A stretch of 64,000 nt of DNA from contig WQBJ01000018.1 in assembly GCA_013032095.1 (NCBI GenBank), forward strand, positions 23,426 to 87,425. The letters run 5' to 3'. The position numbers were made by a program, and so were the translations under genes. The notes under the pieces were generated by a model, which saw nothing but the letters and a program-made list of their open reading frames with translations, was not told where the DNA came from and searched no databases. Below are positions 37,977 to 46,499 of this stretch, piece by piece (positions within the stretch are counted from its first letter, which is position 1; every line of letters starts with the position of its first letter). Source of the DNA: Ruegeria atlantica. GTDB taxonomy: Bacteria > Pseudomonadota > Alphaproteobacteria > Rhodobacterales > Rhodobacteraceae.

Positions 37977-38019
37977 CGGGCGAAGCTTTTCTGAACCGAA
38001 GCTTCGCCCGACGTCTTTA
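37977..38019 (+). terminator. Terminator after the DUF2125 gene
   Basis: A perfect twelve-base-pair stem (37977-37988 with 37999-38010), ten-base loop, followed by a T-rich tail (TCTTTATTT). It begins seven bases after the stop codon. Confidence 0.85.
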
Positions 38020-38513
38020 TTTGGATTACATCTCTAGCTCTTGGTTCAAGGCCCGGGCTATGCACTGTCCAACCTTTCGGTCATCAAAATACGCAGGCGT
38101 TGGAGGATCTTGTGACCAGGGACTCTTTCCATCCCAATAGTATAAAGAACGTTGTGCCCAAGGCCGCTAGCTCAGCCTCACATGTGCGCAACCAGTCGAC
38201 TTTTTGGTACTGGATCGTGAACAGCGCGTTTCGTGCAAAACAACTGAGCCTTCGGATCGCTTGTTGACGGAGCTTGACCCTTTGCCCTCGCCGACGACAT
38301 GAGGCGCGACGTTTCGACCTGTATTGATCGCAGACCTGCAAATCGCTAGCGCACCTCAACTCGTGGAAGTTTAAACGGAAATGTAAATCCTTTGCAGATC
38401 CGATCCAGATTTGGCCAATCTGTAACAGGATCCAACGTGGGATCTATCCACCCTCAGGCCTTGCGGGTCGGACGGTCCAAGGCTAGGTCCAATGTAATAC
38501 AACCGGAGGCCGC
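38020..38513. other. Gene-poor stretch before pmbA
   Basis: About 490 bases with no convincing gene on either strand. An open frame at 38084-38359 (minus) has no ribosome site and reads as low-quality cysteine- and arginine-rich sequence. Base composition is less GC-rich than the neighbours. The last 100 bases should hold the promoter and CGGAGG ribosome site of the next gene. It could be a decayed gene or an untranslated RNA region. Confidence 0.5.
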
Positions 38514-39860
38514 ATGACCCGTACACCTGAAGATATCAGCCAGTCCCTGCTGGACGTAGCCCGCAAGGCCGGGGCCGACGCGGCGGATGCCATTGTGATC
38601 GACGGGTCTTCAGTATCGGTCGAAGTGCGGGGTGGGGCGCTGGAACATGCCGAGCGGTCCGAGGGTACCGATCTCGGTCTGCGGGTGTTTCTGGGAAAGC
38701 GTCAAGCCATCGTCTCAAGCTCGGACAGCCGCCCCGAAACGCTGACAGCCATGGCCGAACGAGCTGTGGCCATGGCCCGCGAGGCGCCCGAAGACCCGTT
38801 CACCGGACTGGCTGACGCGGATCAGCTGGCCAAGGACTGGGATCTGCCTGCGCTGGAACTGTTCGACCCTGCCCCGGAACCCGCCGCCGAGGATTTGCTG
38901 CGCGATGCTTTGGCCGCCGAGGCCGCAGCGCTTGCCGTTCAAGGGGTTTCGCAAGTGTCCGATGCGGCGGCGGCTTATGGTACACACCGCGTACATCTGG
39001 CTGCGACCAACGGCTTTTCCGGAGGGTACGCCCGCAGCAGCCGCTCAACCTCTTGCGTAGCTATTTCGGGCAAAGGCACGGGGATGGAGCGCGACTATGA
39101 TGGCGACAGTCGTACCTTCCAAAGCGATCTACGCAGCCCCGAAGAGATCGGCCGCACTGCAGGTGAACGCGCCGTCGCGCTGGTTGGAGCACAAAAGCCC
39201 GCGACTGGAACATTTCCGGTTCTGTTTGACGAACGCATCTCATCCTCTCTCATCGGGCATCTGCTCGCGGCCAGCAACGGCGCGGCCATCGCGCGTGGCG
39301 CGTCCTGGCTTAAGGACTGTCTGGGCGAACAGGTGTTGCCGGAACATCTGTCACTGATCGAAGACCCACACCGTCCGCGCATCTCGGGCTCGCGCCCATT
39401 CGATGCCGAGGGGCTGGCAACGCAACGGCGCGCCATTGTCGAAAATGGCGTTCTGACGGGCTGGACGCTGGACTTGTCCAGCGCGCGCAAACTGGACATG
39501 ACCTCGACCGGCAATGCCGCTCGCGGGGTGTCCGGCCCACCCTCGCCCAGCAACTGGAACCTCAGCCTGACGCCGGGCGAACACAGCAGCGAAGACTTGC
39601 TGCGCGATATGGGCACCGGACTGCTGGTGACGTCGATGATCGGATCGACCATCAATCCGAACACGGGCGACTATTCGCGCGGTGCCTCGGGCTTCTGGGT
39701 CGAGAACGGGGAGATCACCCACCCGATTAACGAATGTACCATCGCGGGCAACTTGAGCGATATGCTGAAACGGATCATCCCGGCGAATGACGCGCGTCCA
39801 TATCTTTCGCGGGTGGTCCCGTCGGTGCTGATCGAAGGAATGACACTTGCCGGCAGCTGA
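38514..39860 (+). CDS. pmbA: TldD/PmbA-family metallopeptidase subunit (PmbA/TldE)
   Basis: A 448-residue TldD/TldE-fold protein. The N-terminal domain shows RSEGTDLGLRVFLGKRQA near residue 47, and the C-terminal domain ends with the NAARG-SG-PSPSNWNLS and GSTINPNTGDYSRGASGFWVENGEI segments diagnostic of PmbA. With TldD it forms a heterodimeric zinc peptidase acting on small peptides. As in other TldE subunits no HExxH motif is seen here. The cysQ-like gene starts inside its end (14-base overlap). Confidence 0.92.
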   Translation: MTRTPEDISQSLLDVARKAGADAADAIVIDGSSVSVEVRGGALEHAERSEGTDLGLRVFLGKRQAIVSSSDSRPETLTAMAERAVAMAREAPEDPFTGLADADQLAKDWDLPALELFDPAPEPAAEDLLRDALAAEAAALAVQGVSQVSDAAAAYGTHRVHLAATNGFSGGYARSSRSTSCVAISGKGTGMERDYDGDSRTFQSDLRSPEEIGRTAGERAVALVGAQKPATGTFPVLFDERISSSLIGHLLAASNGAAIARGASWLKDCLGEQVLPEHLSLIEDPHRPRISGSRPFDAEGLATQRRAIVENGVLTGWTLDLSSARKLDMTSTGNAARGVSGPPSPSNWNLSLTPGEHSSEDLLRDMGTGLLVTSMIGSTINPNTGDYSRGASGFWVENGEITHPINECTIAGNLSDMLKRIIPANDARPYLSRVVPSVLIEGMTLAGS

Positions 39861-40647
39861 CCTGCACCTTCTGATCGAAGCCGCGCGCGAGGCTGGAAAG
39901 ATCGCCACCCGTTACTCGGGGGACACGGCTCAGCGCTGGGATAAACCAGATGGCGCAGGACCGGTGACTGAAGCCGACCTGGCGGTCAACGAAATGCTGG
40001 AACAACGCCTGCCAGCCGCCCGCCCGGGCTATGGCTGGCTGAGCGAAGAGACCGAGGATTCCGATTACCGCCTGGAAAAGGAGCGCGTTTTCATCATCGA
40101 CCCGATCGACGGCACGCGCAGCTTTGCCGAAGGCTCACGCACCTGGGCGCATTCTCTGGCCATCGCTGAACGGGGCGAAATCACGGCGGCAGTGATTTAC
40201 CTGCCGCGGCGCGATCTGCTTTATGCCGCTGCCAAAGGACAAGGCGCAACGCTGAACGGTGCCAAAATCCGGGTATCCGGGGTTTCGGATCTGGGTTCGT
40301 CCGAGATTTTGGCCGCGAAACCCAACCTGGATCCGCGCCATTGGCAGCAAGGCCAAGTGCCCGAGTTCAAGCGGGTCTACCGTCCTTCTCTGGCCTATCG
40401 CATGGCCCTCGTCGGGCAAGGACGCTTTGACGGAATGCTGACGCTGCGCCCCAGCTGGGAGTGGGATATTGCGGCCGGCGACCTGATCATTCGAGAGGCA
40501 GGCGGCATTTGTTCGAACCGATTGGGCAATCCCTTGCGCTTCAACAACACGTATCCACGCCTGGACGGCGTAGTTGCGGCGGGCGCGCCTATCCACCGCG
40601 CTTTGCGTACGTTACTTGACCCGAACAGCGCCGGTATTCACCCATGA
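39847..40647 (+). CDS. Inositol-monophosphatase-family phosphatase (CysQ-like)
   Basis: A 266-residue magnesium-dependent phosphatase with SEET near residue 66, the metal-binding DPIDGTRSF near residue 84 and the C-terminal WEWDIAAGDLII motif. The best fit is a 3'(2'),5'-bisphosphate nucleotidase (CysQ) or inositol monophosphatase. It begins with TTG inside the pmbA gene, behind AAGGA, so translation is coupled. The WaaA-like gene overlaps its end by four bases. Confidence 0.88.
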   Translation: MPAADLHLLIEAAREAGKIATRYSGDTAQRWDKPDGAGPVTEADLAVNEMLEQRLPAARPGYGWLSEETEDSDYRLEKERVFIIDPIDGTRSFAEGSRTWAHSLAIAERGEITAAVIYLPRRDLLYAAAKGQGATLNGAKIRVSGVSDLGSSEILAAKPNLDPRHWQQGQVPEFKRVYRPSLAYRMALVGQGRFDGMLTLRPSWEWDIAAGDLIIREAGGICSNRLGNPLRFNNTYPRLDGVVAAGAPIHRALRTLLDPNSAGIHP

Positions 40648-41867
40648 GCAAGCCGCGTTCCCTCAGTTTGGCGGCGTATCGGGTTTTGTCTTGGGGTGTA
40701 TCCGGCTCGGCCAACCAACCAAAGATAGCCCGACCCGAAGGCGAACTCATATGGGTTCACATCAACGCACAGGACCGCCAGCGTGCGGTAGTCGATTTCT
40801 GCCGCAGGCTGCAACAGGCCCGTCCCACGTTAAACGTGTTGCTGACAGCCCCGCCTGATTCCGATCTGCAGCGTTGGGAACAGGGGGACTATCCACTGAT
40901 CCATCTGCCTCAGGAGCAGAGTGGCGCAGCACGAGCGTTTCTGGAGTATTGGCGACCGGATATCGGCCTTTGGGTCGGCGGCGGCCTGATGCCCAACGTG
41001 ATCACCCGCGCCGAGGAACACAACATCCCACTAATCCTGATTGAGGCCCAGATCGACATCAACGTCGCACGCGGAGCCAAGTGGCTGCCCGATATCACCC
41101 GCTTTACGCTCGACTGTTTCCGGTCGATTCTGGCCACGACGTCCCTAACCGCCCGAGCCATCCGCCGCCTTGGGATTGCCTCGAGCAAGGTTACCGAAGC
41201 TCCACCCTTGCAGATTAGCGCGAACCCAAACCCTTGGCCCGAGGATGAACTGATCGAAACCAACCACGCCCTGGCTGGTCGTCCGGTCTGGCTGGCGGCG
41301 TATGTGATGGACAAAGAGTTCATTTCGGTCCTGAGCGCCCACCGGCAAGCGATGCGGATGCTACCACGGCTCACGCTGGTTTTGCACGTGGCGGACTCGG
41401 CCGAAGCCGAACCATTGCACAGGCGGCTGGAGTCGATGGACCTGCGCTGCACCAACTGGGATATTGTCGGGCAGGTTGAAGATACGACGCAGGTCATTCT
41501 GACATCTGAGCCAGAGGACCTTGGTCTGTGGCTCCGGGTGTCACCAGCTACATTCATGGGCAGCTCGCTGGAACGCGGAGCAGGAGGACACGACCCGCTT
41601 GTTGCCGTGGCGCTTGGCTCTGCCTTGGTCCACGGCCCGTTTGTACACCGGCACCAGCAGATTTACGATCAGCTGGACCGGGCCGGGGCTGCACGGTCTG
41701 TCCGGACAGCAACCGAACTGGGCGACACCGTGGTTGAACTGCTTTCACCTGACCGGGCCGCGGATATGGCGCTGGCCGGGTGGGAGATCGTGTCTGAGGG
41801 CGCACCACAGGCGGATCAACTGATCGACATGGTGCAAGACTGTCTGGACCGACGGAGTACGGATTGA
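40644..41867 (+). CDS. WaaA/KdtA-like Kdo-transferase homologue with altered active site
   Basis: A 407-residue GT30-like protein. The fold is recognisable (IWVH start, [10 protein letters not shown] near residue 110, [26 protein letters not shown]). The family's conserved HaaSvGE motif, whose glutamate is the catalytic base in Kdo transferases, reads HINAQDR here (residues 39-45), placing Arg45 where glutamate should be. It lies in an overlapping chain cysQ-like/this gene/lpxK, so it is expressed with lipid A synthesis. It may be a second, non-Kdo transferase or a non-catalytic partner. Confidence 0.78.
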   Translation: MSKPRSLSLAAYRVLSWGVSGSANQPKIARPEGELIWVHINAQDRQRAVVDFCRRLQQARPTLNVLLTAPPDSDLQRWEQGDYPLIHLPQEQSGAARAFLEYWRPDIGLWVGGGLMPNVITRAEEHNIPLILIEAQIDINVARGAKWLPDITRFTLDCFRSILATTSLTARAIRRLGIASSKVTEAPPLQISANPNPWPEDELIETNHALAGRPVWLAAYVMDKEFISVLSAHRQAMRMLPRLTLVLHVADSAEAEPLHRRLESMDLRCTNWDIVGQVEDTTQVILTSEPEDLGLWLRVSPATFMGSSLERGAGGHDPLVAVALGSALVHGPFVHRHQQIYDQLDRAGAARSVRTATELGDTVVELLSPDRAADMALAGWEIVSEGAPQADQLIDMVQDCLDRRSTD

Positions 41868-42865
41868 TGCGAGCACCTGATTTCTGGAACACTGCACCTG
41901 ACAAATTGGATTTGCGCGCGCGCCTGCTGGCACCGCTGGGACGCGCTTATGCAGCCGCGACCGCACGGCGGGTTGCATCAGGCACAGGTGTCAAATCAGG
42001 CGTCCCGGTCATCTGCATAGGCAACCTGAACGCGGGCGGCACCGGCAAAACCCCGACGGTCATCTGGATAATCGAACAACTGCGTGACGCTTGGCACAAA
42101 ACGCATGTGGTCACACGCGGCCATGGCGGCTCATTGGAAGGGCCGGTGCAAGTTAATCCTGGCAAACACACTGCCGCGCAGGTCGGGGATGAACCGCTCT
42201 TGCTGGCCGCCTTTGCCGAGGTTTGGGTCGCCAAGGACCGCGCCGCTGGGGCCCGTGCCGCAGCCGAGGCCGGAGCGACAGTGATTGTTTTGGATGACGG
42301 GTTTCAAAACCCTTCAGTAGCCAAGGATTTCTCGGTGGTCGTGGTCGATGCCGCGCGCGGGTTCGGCAATGGGCTATGCCTGCCAGCCGGACCGCTGCGG
42401 GAACCCGTAAACGTTGGATTGAAACGCGCTGATCTGGTGCTGTCACTGGGGGATGCTGATGCACAGGCCCAATTCGCGGACCTTTGGGGCCAGAAACTGA
42501 CCGTCCCACACGCGACAGGCGCGGTGGAACCGCTGCAAACCGGTATGGATTGGAGCGACACGCAGGTTCTGGCCTTTGCAGGCATCGGTCACCCTGAAAA
42601 ATTCTTTGCAACCCTGCGCCAACAGGGTGCAACCCTGCTGCGGGCCGAAGCTTTGGACGATCACCAACCTCTGACCCCGGCCCTTATGACACGGCTGGAA
42701 AACGAAGCCCGCCTGCTGGGCGCGCAGATGGTCACAACGGAAAAAGACGCCGTGCGCCTTCCTGCCGCGTTCCGAAGCAAGGTCATCACTTTGCCCGTAC
42801 GTTTGAAAGTGGATGAGGCCGACAAGGTCCGGCAAATGCTGCTGCAGGTCGCTCCGTCGCCCTGA
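41867..42865 (+). CDS. lpxK: Tetraacyldisaccharide 4'-kinase
   Basis: A 332-residue inner-membrane-associated kinase. The N-terminal region is hydrophobic and basic, the P-loop-like [13 protein letters not shown] is near residue 50, and LDDGFQN near residue 142 and the C-terminal [10 protein letters not shown] motif are typical of LpxK. It phosphorylates the lipid A disaccharide at the 4' position. The ATG at 41867 (sharing one base with the previous stop, TGATG) is preferred over the TTG one codon upstream. A strong hairpin follows. Confidence 0.95.
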   Translation: MRAPDFWNTAPDKLDLRARLLAPLGRAYAAATARRVASGTGVKSGVPVICIGNLNAGGTGKTPTVIWIIEQLRDAWHKTHVVTRGHGGSLEGPVQVNPGKHTAAQVGDEPLLLAAFAEVWVAKDRAAGARAAAEAGATVIVLDDGFQNPSVAKDFSVVVVDAARGFGNGLCLPAGPLREPVNVGLKRADLVLSLGDADAQAQFADLWGQKLTVPHATGAVEPLQTGMDWSDTQVLAFAGIGHPEKFFATLRQQGATLLRAEALDDHQPLTPALMTRLENEARLLGAQMVTTEKDAVRLPAAFRSKVITLPVRLKVDEADKVRQMLLQVAPSP

Positions 42866-42894
42866 AATGCGACCGGCCCGAAGCCGGTCGCATT
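42866..42894. terminator. Hairpin between lpxK and the DsbA-like gene
   Basis: A perfect twelve-base-pair stem (42866-42877 with 42883-42894) around a five-base CCGAA loop, between convergent genes. T-runs are short on both sides, so it may act as a bidirectional terminator. Confidence 0.75.
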
Positions 42895-42900
42895 AAACAA

Positions 42901-43563
42901 TTAGCTGCCCAGTTCGTCTTCGATCAGTTTCTTGAAGTCGGCATAAGACTGGTTGTCGACCTTCTTGCCATTCACGATGAAGGACGGGGTTGCCTGAATG
43001 CCATCACGCTCTGCGTTTTCCTGATACCAGGCCACCAGCGTCTGGGCGCGGGTGCCGTCTTGCAGGCAGGCCTCAAGCTGTTCATTGTCGATGCCGGCCA
43101 AACGCCCGATCTTGCGCAGCTCGTCCACGATCTCGGCCGGACCACCGGCTTTGGTCCATTCTGACTGACCTTCAAAGATCAGATCGGTAATGCCAAAGAA
43201 CTTCTCGGGTCCACCGCAGCGCGCCACCATTGAGGCCCACAGGCCGTAGCGGTCGAAATACACCTCACGATAGATGAACTTGACCTTGCCGGTGTCGATG
43301 AAATCCTTCTTCAGCTGCTTATACGCACCTTGGTGGAAGGTAGCGCAATGCGGGCAGGTATAGGAGGCGTATTCGATGATCTCGACCGGCGCATCCTCGG
43401 CGCCCTGCACCATCTCGACAATGGTCGAGGTGTCGAGATCGGCCTCTTGTGCCTCCGCACCGCTGACAAGCGGGTAGGAGGGGGAGGAATTCGACAGCGA
43501 CAGCCAATAGCCGCCTGCGGCGATGGCGACGGCCGCACAAATTCCGGTTGCAATACGGCTCAT
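42901..43563 (-). CDS. DsbA-family thiol:disulfide protein
   Basis: A 220-residue periplasmic thioredoxin-fold protein. An N-terminal signal or membrane anchor spans residues 3-23, and the active site CPHC is at Cys70-Cys73. The cis-proline motif ATPSFIVNGKKV lies near the end. A helical insertion fits DsbA-type oxidases or the related isomerases. It is transcribed with the DUF721 gene, 14 bases upstream on the same strand. Whether it oxidises or isomerises disulfides cannot be told. Confidence 0.92.
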   Translation of the reverse strand: MSRIATGICAAVAIAAGGYWLSLSNSSPSYPLVSGAEAQEADLDTSTIVEMVQGAEDAPVEIIEYASYTCPHCATFHQGAYKQLKKDFIDTGKVKFIYREVYFDRYGLWASMVARCGGPEKFFGITDLIFEGQSEWTKAGGPAEIVDELRKIGRLAGIDNEQLEACLQDGTRAQTLVAWYQENAERDGIQATPSFIVNGKKVDNQSYADFKKLIEDELGS

Positions 43564-43577
43564 TTCTCAGCCCTTTC

Positions 43578-44084
43578 TCAGCGTTTTTGCTTGGATAAAA
43601 CGTTACGGCCCAGACGTTCAAGAGCCGCGCGCAAATCACCGTCGTGAACGTCGCGTGCGGTCCGGCCTGCCTCGGCCTCGATCTCTGGGTCAATCTTGGG
43701 TTTCGCCGGTTTCGGTTTGTGGTCGAAACTGGCTTGCCCCTCGGCAAATCCGGTCGGAGCGGTCTGAGTGATACGCACCCGGCTGATGGCATTATAGCCA
43801 TATACAGCGTTCACCTTGTCGCGCAGCTGTTCCTTCTGCATTTCCAGCATCGGGGCTTGCGGGCCGGTGGTCAGTACGGTCAGCGTCGCACCGATTCCGC
43901 CTTTGCCATAACCCACATTCACTGGCCGCGCGATGGCGGCCATGTCCTGACCCACGATCTCGGCCCAATGAGTCAACAGCCGCGATACGGCAAAACCCCG
44001 GCTTTCGCCGGCGCGCCTGATCTGGCCGTTCAGCAATGTCGCGGTGCGTTTGAACCCGCGGGTCGAAGAACGTCTGCGCTGCAT
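43578..44084 (-). CDS. DUF721/DciA-family protein
   Basis: A 168-residue protein with an N-terminal DciA (DUF721) domain, including LLTHWAEIVGQDMAAIARPV near residue 37 and the LTVLTTGPQAPMLEMQKEQLRDKVNAVYG region. A charged tail follows. DciA is the ancestral loader of the replicative helicase DnaB. The start at 44084 is chosen because the basic N-terminus matches relatives; the frame is open further upstream, antisense to mutY. Divergent from mutY. Confidence 0.88.
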   Translation of the reverse strand: MQRRRSSTRGFKRTATLLNGQIRRAGESRGFAVSRLLTHWAEIVGQDMAAIARPVNVGYGKGGIGATLTVLTTGPQAPMLEMQKEQLRDKVNAVYGYNAISRVRITQTAPTGFAEGQASFDHKPKPAKPKIDPEIEAEAGRTARDVHDGDLRAALERLGRNVLSKQKR

Positions 44085-44165
44085 CTGGTTTCCAACTCCT
44101 GCGCCGCTATTGTAGAGGGCATGACAACGGGCGCCAGCGAAACCCGACACGGAGATAGTTAAAAA

Positions 44166-45221
44166 TTGCGTGACACCGGTGAATTTGACGTGAGCAGCGC
44201 TCTGCTGGAGTGGTACGACCGTCACGCCCGCGAAATGCCTTGGCGCGTTGGTCCCGCGGACCGAGCGGCCAGCGTGTTGCCTGACCCCTATCGCATCTGG
44301 CTGTCCGAGGTGATGCTGCAACAGACCACCGTGGCCGCCGTTCGCGACTATTTCACTCGGTTTACATCGAGGTGGCCGACGGTTCAGGCGCTGGCTGACG
44401 CGCCTGACGACCAAGTCATGGGCGAGTGGGCGGGGCTGGGCTATTACGCCCGCGCCCGCAACCTGCTGAAATGTGCACGAGTTGTGGCCGAGGATCACGG
44501 CGGCGTCTTCCCCGACACCTACGACGCCCTGCTGAAACTGCCGGGTATCGGTCCCTATACCGCTGCCGCGATCTCGGCCATTGCCTTCGACCGGCCCGAG
44601 ACAGTGTTGGATGGCAATGTTGAACGGGTCATGGCCCGGCTCTTTGACATTCACGACCCATTGCCCGGCTCAAAACCATTGCTGAAAGAGAAAGCCGCCG
44701 CGCTGACACCGGACGCACGACCCGGAGATTATGCGCAGGCGGTAATGGATCTTGGTGCCACCATCTGCACCCCGAAATCTCCGGCCTGTGGAATTTGCCC
44801 CCTGCGCGACCCCTGCCAGGCCCGTGTCGCCGGAACGCAACCCAACCTGCCACGCAAGACGCCGAAAAAACCCAAACCCACGCGGTATGGCCATATCTAC
44901 ATCGCCCAACGCGTGGACGGAGCACTGCTGCTGGAGCGCCGCCCCGACAAAGGTCTGCTAGGCGGTATGCTGGGCTGGCCAGGCTCAGACTGGTCCGATG
45001 CCCCGGTTGAATCACCACCGTTTGAAGCGGAGTGGCAAGTGCTTGCGGGCGAGGTGCGCCACACCTTCACCCATTTCCACCTGATCCTGCACATCTGGAC
45101 GGCCTCATTGCCAGACGACCTCCCTCTCAACGGTCTGATCGTTATCGAAAAACACGCCTTCCGCCCTAGCGACCTGCCGACCGTGATGCGCAAGGCGCAC
45201 GACCTCTGGCGCAACCGGTAA
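44166..45221 (+). CDS. mutY: A/G-specific adenine glycosylase
   Basis: A 351-residue glycosylase with catalytic Glu48 in LSEVMLQQT, a helix-hairpin-helix LPGIGPYTA near residue 129, Asp149 in LDGNVERV, and a [4Fe-4S] loop of four cysteines (C-x6-C-x2-C-x5-C) near residues 200-216. A C-terminal NUDIX-like domain recognises 8-oxoguanine. It removes adenine opposite 8-oxoG. TTG at 44166 follows GGAG; a GTG at 44190 is an alternative start that would remove eight residues. Confidence 0.95.
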   Translation: MRDTGEFDVSSALLEWYDRHAREMPWRVGPADRAASVLPDPYRIWLSEVMLQQTTVAAVRDYFTRFTSRWPTVQALADAPDDQVMGEWAGLGYYARARNLLKCARVVAEDHGGVFPDTYDALLKLPGIGPYTAAAISAIAFDRPETVLDGNVERVMARLFDIHDPLPGSKPLLKEKAAALTPDARPGDYAQAVMDLGATICTPKSPACGICPLRDPCQARVAGTQPNLPRKTPKKPKPTRYGHIYIAQRVDGALLLERRPDKGLLGGMLGWPGSDWSDAPVESPPFEAEWQVLAGEVRHTFTHFHLILHIWTASLPDDLPLNGLIVIEKHAFRPSDLPTVMRKAHDLWRNR

Positions 45222-45280
45222 CTCATTGAACCTTTCGCCGAACTAGGGTTAGTCTGTGCGCAATTGCCCGGAGCTGCTTC

Positions 45281-46417
45281 ATGACCACCTCTCAGACCGT
45301 GTCCCGCTGGCAATCGGTCCTGCCCTTCTGGGTCTCGTTCCTGCTGATTCCACTGATCTGGTTCACCGCATTTACCGGCGGCTGGTGGGTCCTATTGGTG
45401 CCGTTCTCTACGTGGTGGGTTTTCGCCATACTAGACCGGCTGACCGGGTTGCAACTCGACAATGCCGACCCCGATACCCCTGACACAGGGTTGCGCTGGT
45501 ACATTCTTCTGACCAAGGCATGGGTTCCGGTACAATTCCTGACCCTCTACGGGCTAATCTGGTACGCCACGCAAACGGATCATCTGTCGACATTGTCCAA
45601 GATCGGGCTGTTTTTTGGCGCGGGTGTTATCTCGGGCACGATCGGCATCAACTACAGCCATGAACTGATGCATCAGAAGGGGCGGTTCGAACGCTGGCTG
45701 GGCGACATCCTGCTCGCGATGGTTCTGTACTCGCATTTTCGTTCGGAACATCTTCTGGTCCACCACCGCTATGTTGGCACGCCCCGAGATCCCGTCACAG
45801 CCCGCTACAACGAGGGATTTCACCGGTTTTATCCTCGTGTGTTGAAGCAATGCCTGCTCTCCGCCTTCCAAGCTGAGCGTGACAAATTGGCCCGCAAGGA
45901 CCTGGCCTGGACCGACCTCTCCAACCCCTTCTGGCGGTATTGGTTGCTGCAAGGCGCGATGTTGGTACTGGCCTTTGCAATTGGTGGCTGGTCTGGCCTC
46001 GCCCTGTTCCTGGTCCAAGCGGGGGTCGCCATTTGGCAGCTTGAACTGGTTAACTACGTCGAACATTACGGCCTAACCCGAAAACATCTGGGTGAAGGCA
46101 AATACGAACACGTTCAGCCCCGCCATTCGTGGAACGCCTCGCAAAAGGCATCGAATTGGCTGCTGATCAACCTACAGCGGCACTCGGACCACCACTACAA
46201 ACCCAACCGTCGCTTTCCTCTGCTGCAACACCACTCCGAGGATACAGCCCCGCAGCTTCCCTACGGCTACCCGATGATGACGATAGTGGCCATGATCCCG
46301 CCGCTTTGGCGTCGCGTCATGAACCCCCGCGTCCGCGCCTGGCGGCGTCAATACTACCCCGAGGTCACAGACTGGCAGCCCTACAACAAATCACTCAATC
46401 CTGTGCCATGCGCTTGA
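45281..46417 (+). CDS. alkB: Alkane 1-monooxygenase (AlkB)
   Basis: A 378-residue integral membrane di-iron hydroxylase. Histidine boxes are complete: HELMH (127-131), EHLLVHH (157-162), NYVEHYG with His262, and LQRHSDHH (301-305). About six membrane helices surround them. It hydroxylates the terminal carbon of medium-chain alkanes and similar molecules, using electrons from rubredoxin. No rubredoxin or rubredoxin reductase gene is adjacent, so partners must be encoded elsewhere. Marine Rhodobacterales often carry a single alkB like this. Confidence 0.95.
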   Translation: MTTSQTVSRWQSVLPFWVSFLLIPLIWFTAFTGGWWVLLVPFSTWWVFAILDRLTGLQLDNADPDTPDTGLRWYILLTKAWVPVQFLTLYGLIWYATQTDHLSTLSKIGLFFGAGVISGTIGINYSHELMHQKGRFERWLGDILLAMVLYSHFRSEHLLVHHRYVGTPRDPVTARYNEGFHRFYPRVLKQCLLSAFQAERDKLARKDLAWTDLSNPFWRYWLLQGAMLVLAFAIGGWSGLALFLVQAGVAIWQLELVNYVEHYGLTRKHLGEGKYEHVQPRHSWNASQKASNWLLINLQRHSDHHYKPNRRFPLLQHHSEDTAPQLPYGYPMMTIVAMIPPLWRRVMNPRVRAWRRQYYPEVTDWQPYNKSLNPVPCA

Positions 46418-46499
46418 CCGCAGCGCGCGCCAGCGCGCTGCCCGGCCCAACGATCAGCGTTGCATCTGTGATGCAGGGGTGATCGGCGGGAGCCCTCAC
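46395..46499 (-). CDS. Possible 34-residue ORF coupled to the cyclase gene
   Basis: A short frame begins with a GTG overlapping the cyclase TGA stop (GTGA) and runs 34 codons to 46395, overlapping the 3' end of alkB. Its third codon positions are mostly G or C, like a real gene, and the peptide (with DATLIVGPGSALARAAVK) is not low-complexity. No match is recognised. It could be a leaderless small protein, the C-terminal remnant of a longer gene, or chance. Confidence 0.3.
   Translation of the reverse strand: MRAPADHPCITDATLIVGPGSALARAAVKRMAQD

Noticed and set aside
38084..38359. Minus-strand 91-codon frame as a gene
   Set aside because: No ribosome site and a cysteine/arginine-rich, domain-free translation; better treated as non-coding.
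37970..38513. tRNA or insertion sequence in the gap
   Set aside because: No cloverleaf, no terminal inverted repeats or target duplication, and no transposase-like frame was found.
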